Source: an uncultured Bacilli bacterium
Lineage (GTDB): Bacteria; Bacillota_I; Bacilli_A; RFN20; CAG-826
Assembly (NCBI GenBank): GCA_905236085.1
Contig: CAJOOD010000083.1
Location: forward strand, 1-7,246
DNA length: 7,246 nt
Direction of reading: 5' to 3'
Both the position numbers and the translations under genes were made by a program. The notes under the pieces were generated by a model. The model was not told the DNA's origin. It ran no database searches and saw nothing but the letters and a program-made list of their open reading frames with translations. Shown here piece by piece: positions 6,228-7,246 of this stretch. Each line of letters begins with the position of its first letter. Position 1 is the first letter of the stretch.

Positions 6228-6626
6228 ATGAAGAAAGCCGCGAGAATTTTATTAATCATCACTCAAATATTTGCTTGGATTAATGCAATAGTCCTCCTAT
6301 TCTTTGGAGCGATGTTTGTTATGGGTGCTTCTGATCCAGAAGTTATTCAAAAAACAATGCAAGATACTGGATTAACAAATGATATGGTAATAGGAATCTT
6401 TACTGGCATGATTATCGCAGTATTGTTAACTGCTTTATTTTCTATTCTTACCGCTTGGTTTGCTAAATATTCTCTTAAATTACAAGGCTTAGAATATTAT
6501 GGCAAAGGTTCATACATCTGCTTGATAATATTTTCTATATTAAGTTTAAATCTAGTTGGCATTGCCGCTTTTATTGTATGCTTGCCTTTAATACCTAAAA
6601 CAAAGGAAGAAGAAATTAACCAATAG
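6228..6626 (+). CDS. Small membrane protein of unknown function
   Basis: This is a 132-residue protein I do not recognise. It has three hydrophobic segments: about 7-32 (ILLIITQIFAWINAIVLLFF region), 53-79 and 95-121. A polar loop at 33-52 (DPEVIQKTMQDTGLTND) lies between the first two, and the tail is charged (KTKEEEINQ). Lys2, Lys3 and Arg6 before the first helix, Lys80 and Lys84 after the second, and the Lys/Glu tail suggest a cytoplasmic N-terminus by the positive-inside rule. An odd helix count would then put the tail outside, unless the last segment is a hairpin of two short helices. The general pattern is reminiscent of small DUF4064-like proteins, but I cannot confirm that. There is no Shine-Dalgarno sequence. 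The ATG lies six bases after the phosphatase stop, so translational coupling is plausible and a functional link with the phosphatase is possible. Confidence 0.75.
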   Translation: MKKAARILLIITQIFAWINAIVLLFFGAMFVMGASDPEVIQKTMQDTGLTNDMVIGIFTGMIIAVLLTALFSILTAWFAKYSLKLQGLEYYGKGSYICLIIFSILSLNLVGIAAFIVCLPLIPKTKEEEINQ

Positions 6627-6679
6627 ACCAAGAGATCTTTTTTATTGCAAAAACCAACTATTTTTAATAAAAGCAAACA

Positions 6680-6706
6680 AAAACTAGGCAACTTGTGCCT
6701 AGTTTT
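6680..6706. terminator. Intrinsic terminator between the membrane-protein gene and ppdK
   Basis: This is a perfect 11-bp stem, AAAACTAGGCA (6680-6690) with TGCCTAGTTTT (6696-6706), around a 5-base loop. On the minus strand it is followed by a T-rich run (6683 down to about 6661), a good terminator for ppdK, whose stop is 20 bases before it. On the plus strand only the four stem Ts follow before CAAAAAG, so rightward termination may be weaker. An outer CCAACT (6654-6659) and AGTTGG (6712-6717) pair could extend the structure. The rest of 6627-6726 shows nothing further. Confidence 0.85.
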
Positions 6707-6726
6707 CAAAAAGTTGGATTTGGCAA

Positions 6727-7246
6727 CTATTTGTTATGCTTAATAGCGGCTTGAGCAGCGGCTAAACGAGCAATTGGGACACGGAATGGTGAGCAAGAGA
6801 CATAGTTTAAGCCAACTCTATGGAAGAAGTCGATGGATAGTGGATCGCCACCATGTTCACCACAGACACCACAGATTAATTCTGGTCTAGTAGCACGGCC
6901 TCTTTCAACAGCCATCTTAATTAATTGACCAACACCTTCTTGGTCGACATGTTGGAATGGATCGGATTCTAAGACCTTATTAGCGTAATAAGAGCCTAAG
7001 AATTTAGAGGAGTCATCTCTAGAGAAACCAAATGTCATTTGAGTTAAGTCGTTGGTACCGAAGGAATAGAATTCAGCTTCGCTGGCGATTTCACCAGACA
7101 TTAAGGCCGCCCTTGGAATTTCAATCATTGTACCGACATGGTATTTCATATTGACACCGTTTTCAGCGATAACTTTATCAGCTTCGTCACAGATAATCTT
7201 CTTGACGAATTTAAATTCTTTAAGATCTAAGGTTAATGGAATCATG
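6727..7246 (-). CDS. ppdK: Pyruvate, phosphate dikinase, C-terminal part
   Basis: The gene runs off the right edge; the last 172 residues are visible, about a fifth of the usual 870-880. This piece is the end of the PEP/pyruvate-binding TIM barrel. It contains GTMIEIPRAAL (38-48 of the fragment) with the Mg-binding Glu42, FGTNDLTQMTFGFSRDD (62-78) with Mg-binding Asp66, DPFQHVDQEGVG (95-106), and CGEHGGDP (128-135) with catalytic Cys128. The spacings between these residues match Glu745, Asp769 and Cys831 of the Clostridium symbiosum enzyme. The GLNYVSCSPFRVPIARLAAAQAA end is typical of PPDK and separates it from PTS enzyme I and PEP synthase. PPDK interconverts pyruvate, ATP and phosphate with PEP, AMP and pyrophosphate in the cytoplasm. 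In gut anaerobes it often works towards ATP and pyruvate in glycolysis. The Met at the window edge is internal, not the start. It ends at TAG (6729-6727) before a strong terminator. Confidence 0.96.
   Translation of the reverse strand, partial: MIPLTLDLKEFKFVKKIICDEADKVIAENGVNMKYHVGTMIEIPRAALMSGEIASEAEFYSFGTNDLTQMTFGFSRDDSSKFLGSYYANKVLESDPFQHVDQEGVGQLIKMAVERGRATRPELICGVCGEHGGDPLSIDFFHRVGLNYVSCSPFRVPIARLAAAQAAIKHNK

Noticed and set aside
6497..6709. Minus-strand 70-codon open frame overlapping the membrane-protein gene end
   Set aside because: It begins inside the terminator hairpin at 6680-6706 and runs antisense to the better-supported membrane protein.

Overview
This 7.2-kb window is AT-rich chromosomal DNA with short intergenic gaps. 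It carries genes typical of low-GC Gram-positive bacteria: a CpoA-like glycolipid glycosyltransferase, a PepC-type cysteine aminopeptidase, pyruvate phosphate dikinase (PPDK) and Firmicutes-style bidirectional hairpin terminators. My inference is an uncultured Bacillota or Mollicutes-related gut lineage. All 35 Trp codons in the called genes are TGG, and none of the eight stops is TGA (TAA or TAG only). The genes read through under the standard code, so TGA is simply unused here.

Left arm (1-2510, plus strand): the acidic tail of an incomplete upstream protein, a CpoA-like GT4 glycosyltransferase and seryl-tRNA synthetase (serS). All three are closely spaced and probably co-transcribed, ending at a perfect 11-bp hairpin. 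Centre (2525-3889, minus strand): a bleomycin hydrolase/PepC-family peptidase, convergent with serS and sharing that hairpin as terminator. It is divergent from the next block across a 108-bp promoter region.

Right block (3998-6626, plus strand): a DUF2804 protein, a tyrosine phosphatase with an Ig/fibronectin-like N-terminal domain, and a small three-helix membrane protein. The last two lack a Shine-Dalgarno sequence, and the phosphatase start sits inside a 7-bp dyad that overlaps a -10-like box. Right edge (6727-7246, minus strand): the C-terminal fifth of PPDK, which meets the membrane-protein gene at a second perfect 11-bp hairpin.

There is no mobile element, CRISPR array, tRNA, rRNA or phage gene. 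Most of the window is ordinary housekeeping. The parts that merit a second look are the DUF2804-phosphatase-membrane protein trio with its unusual start signals, the glycosyltransferase lacking the first Glu of its EX7E motif, and the PepC with a shortened C-terminal tail. I do not see clear evidence of a wholly new multi-gene system.
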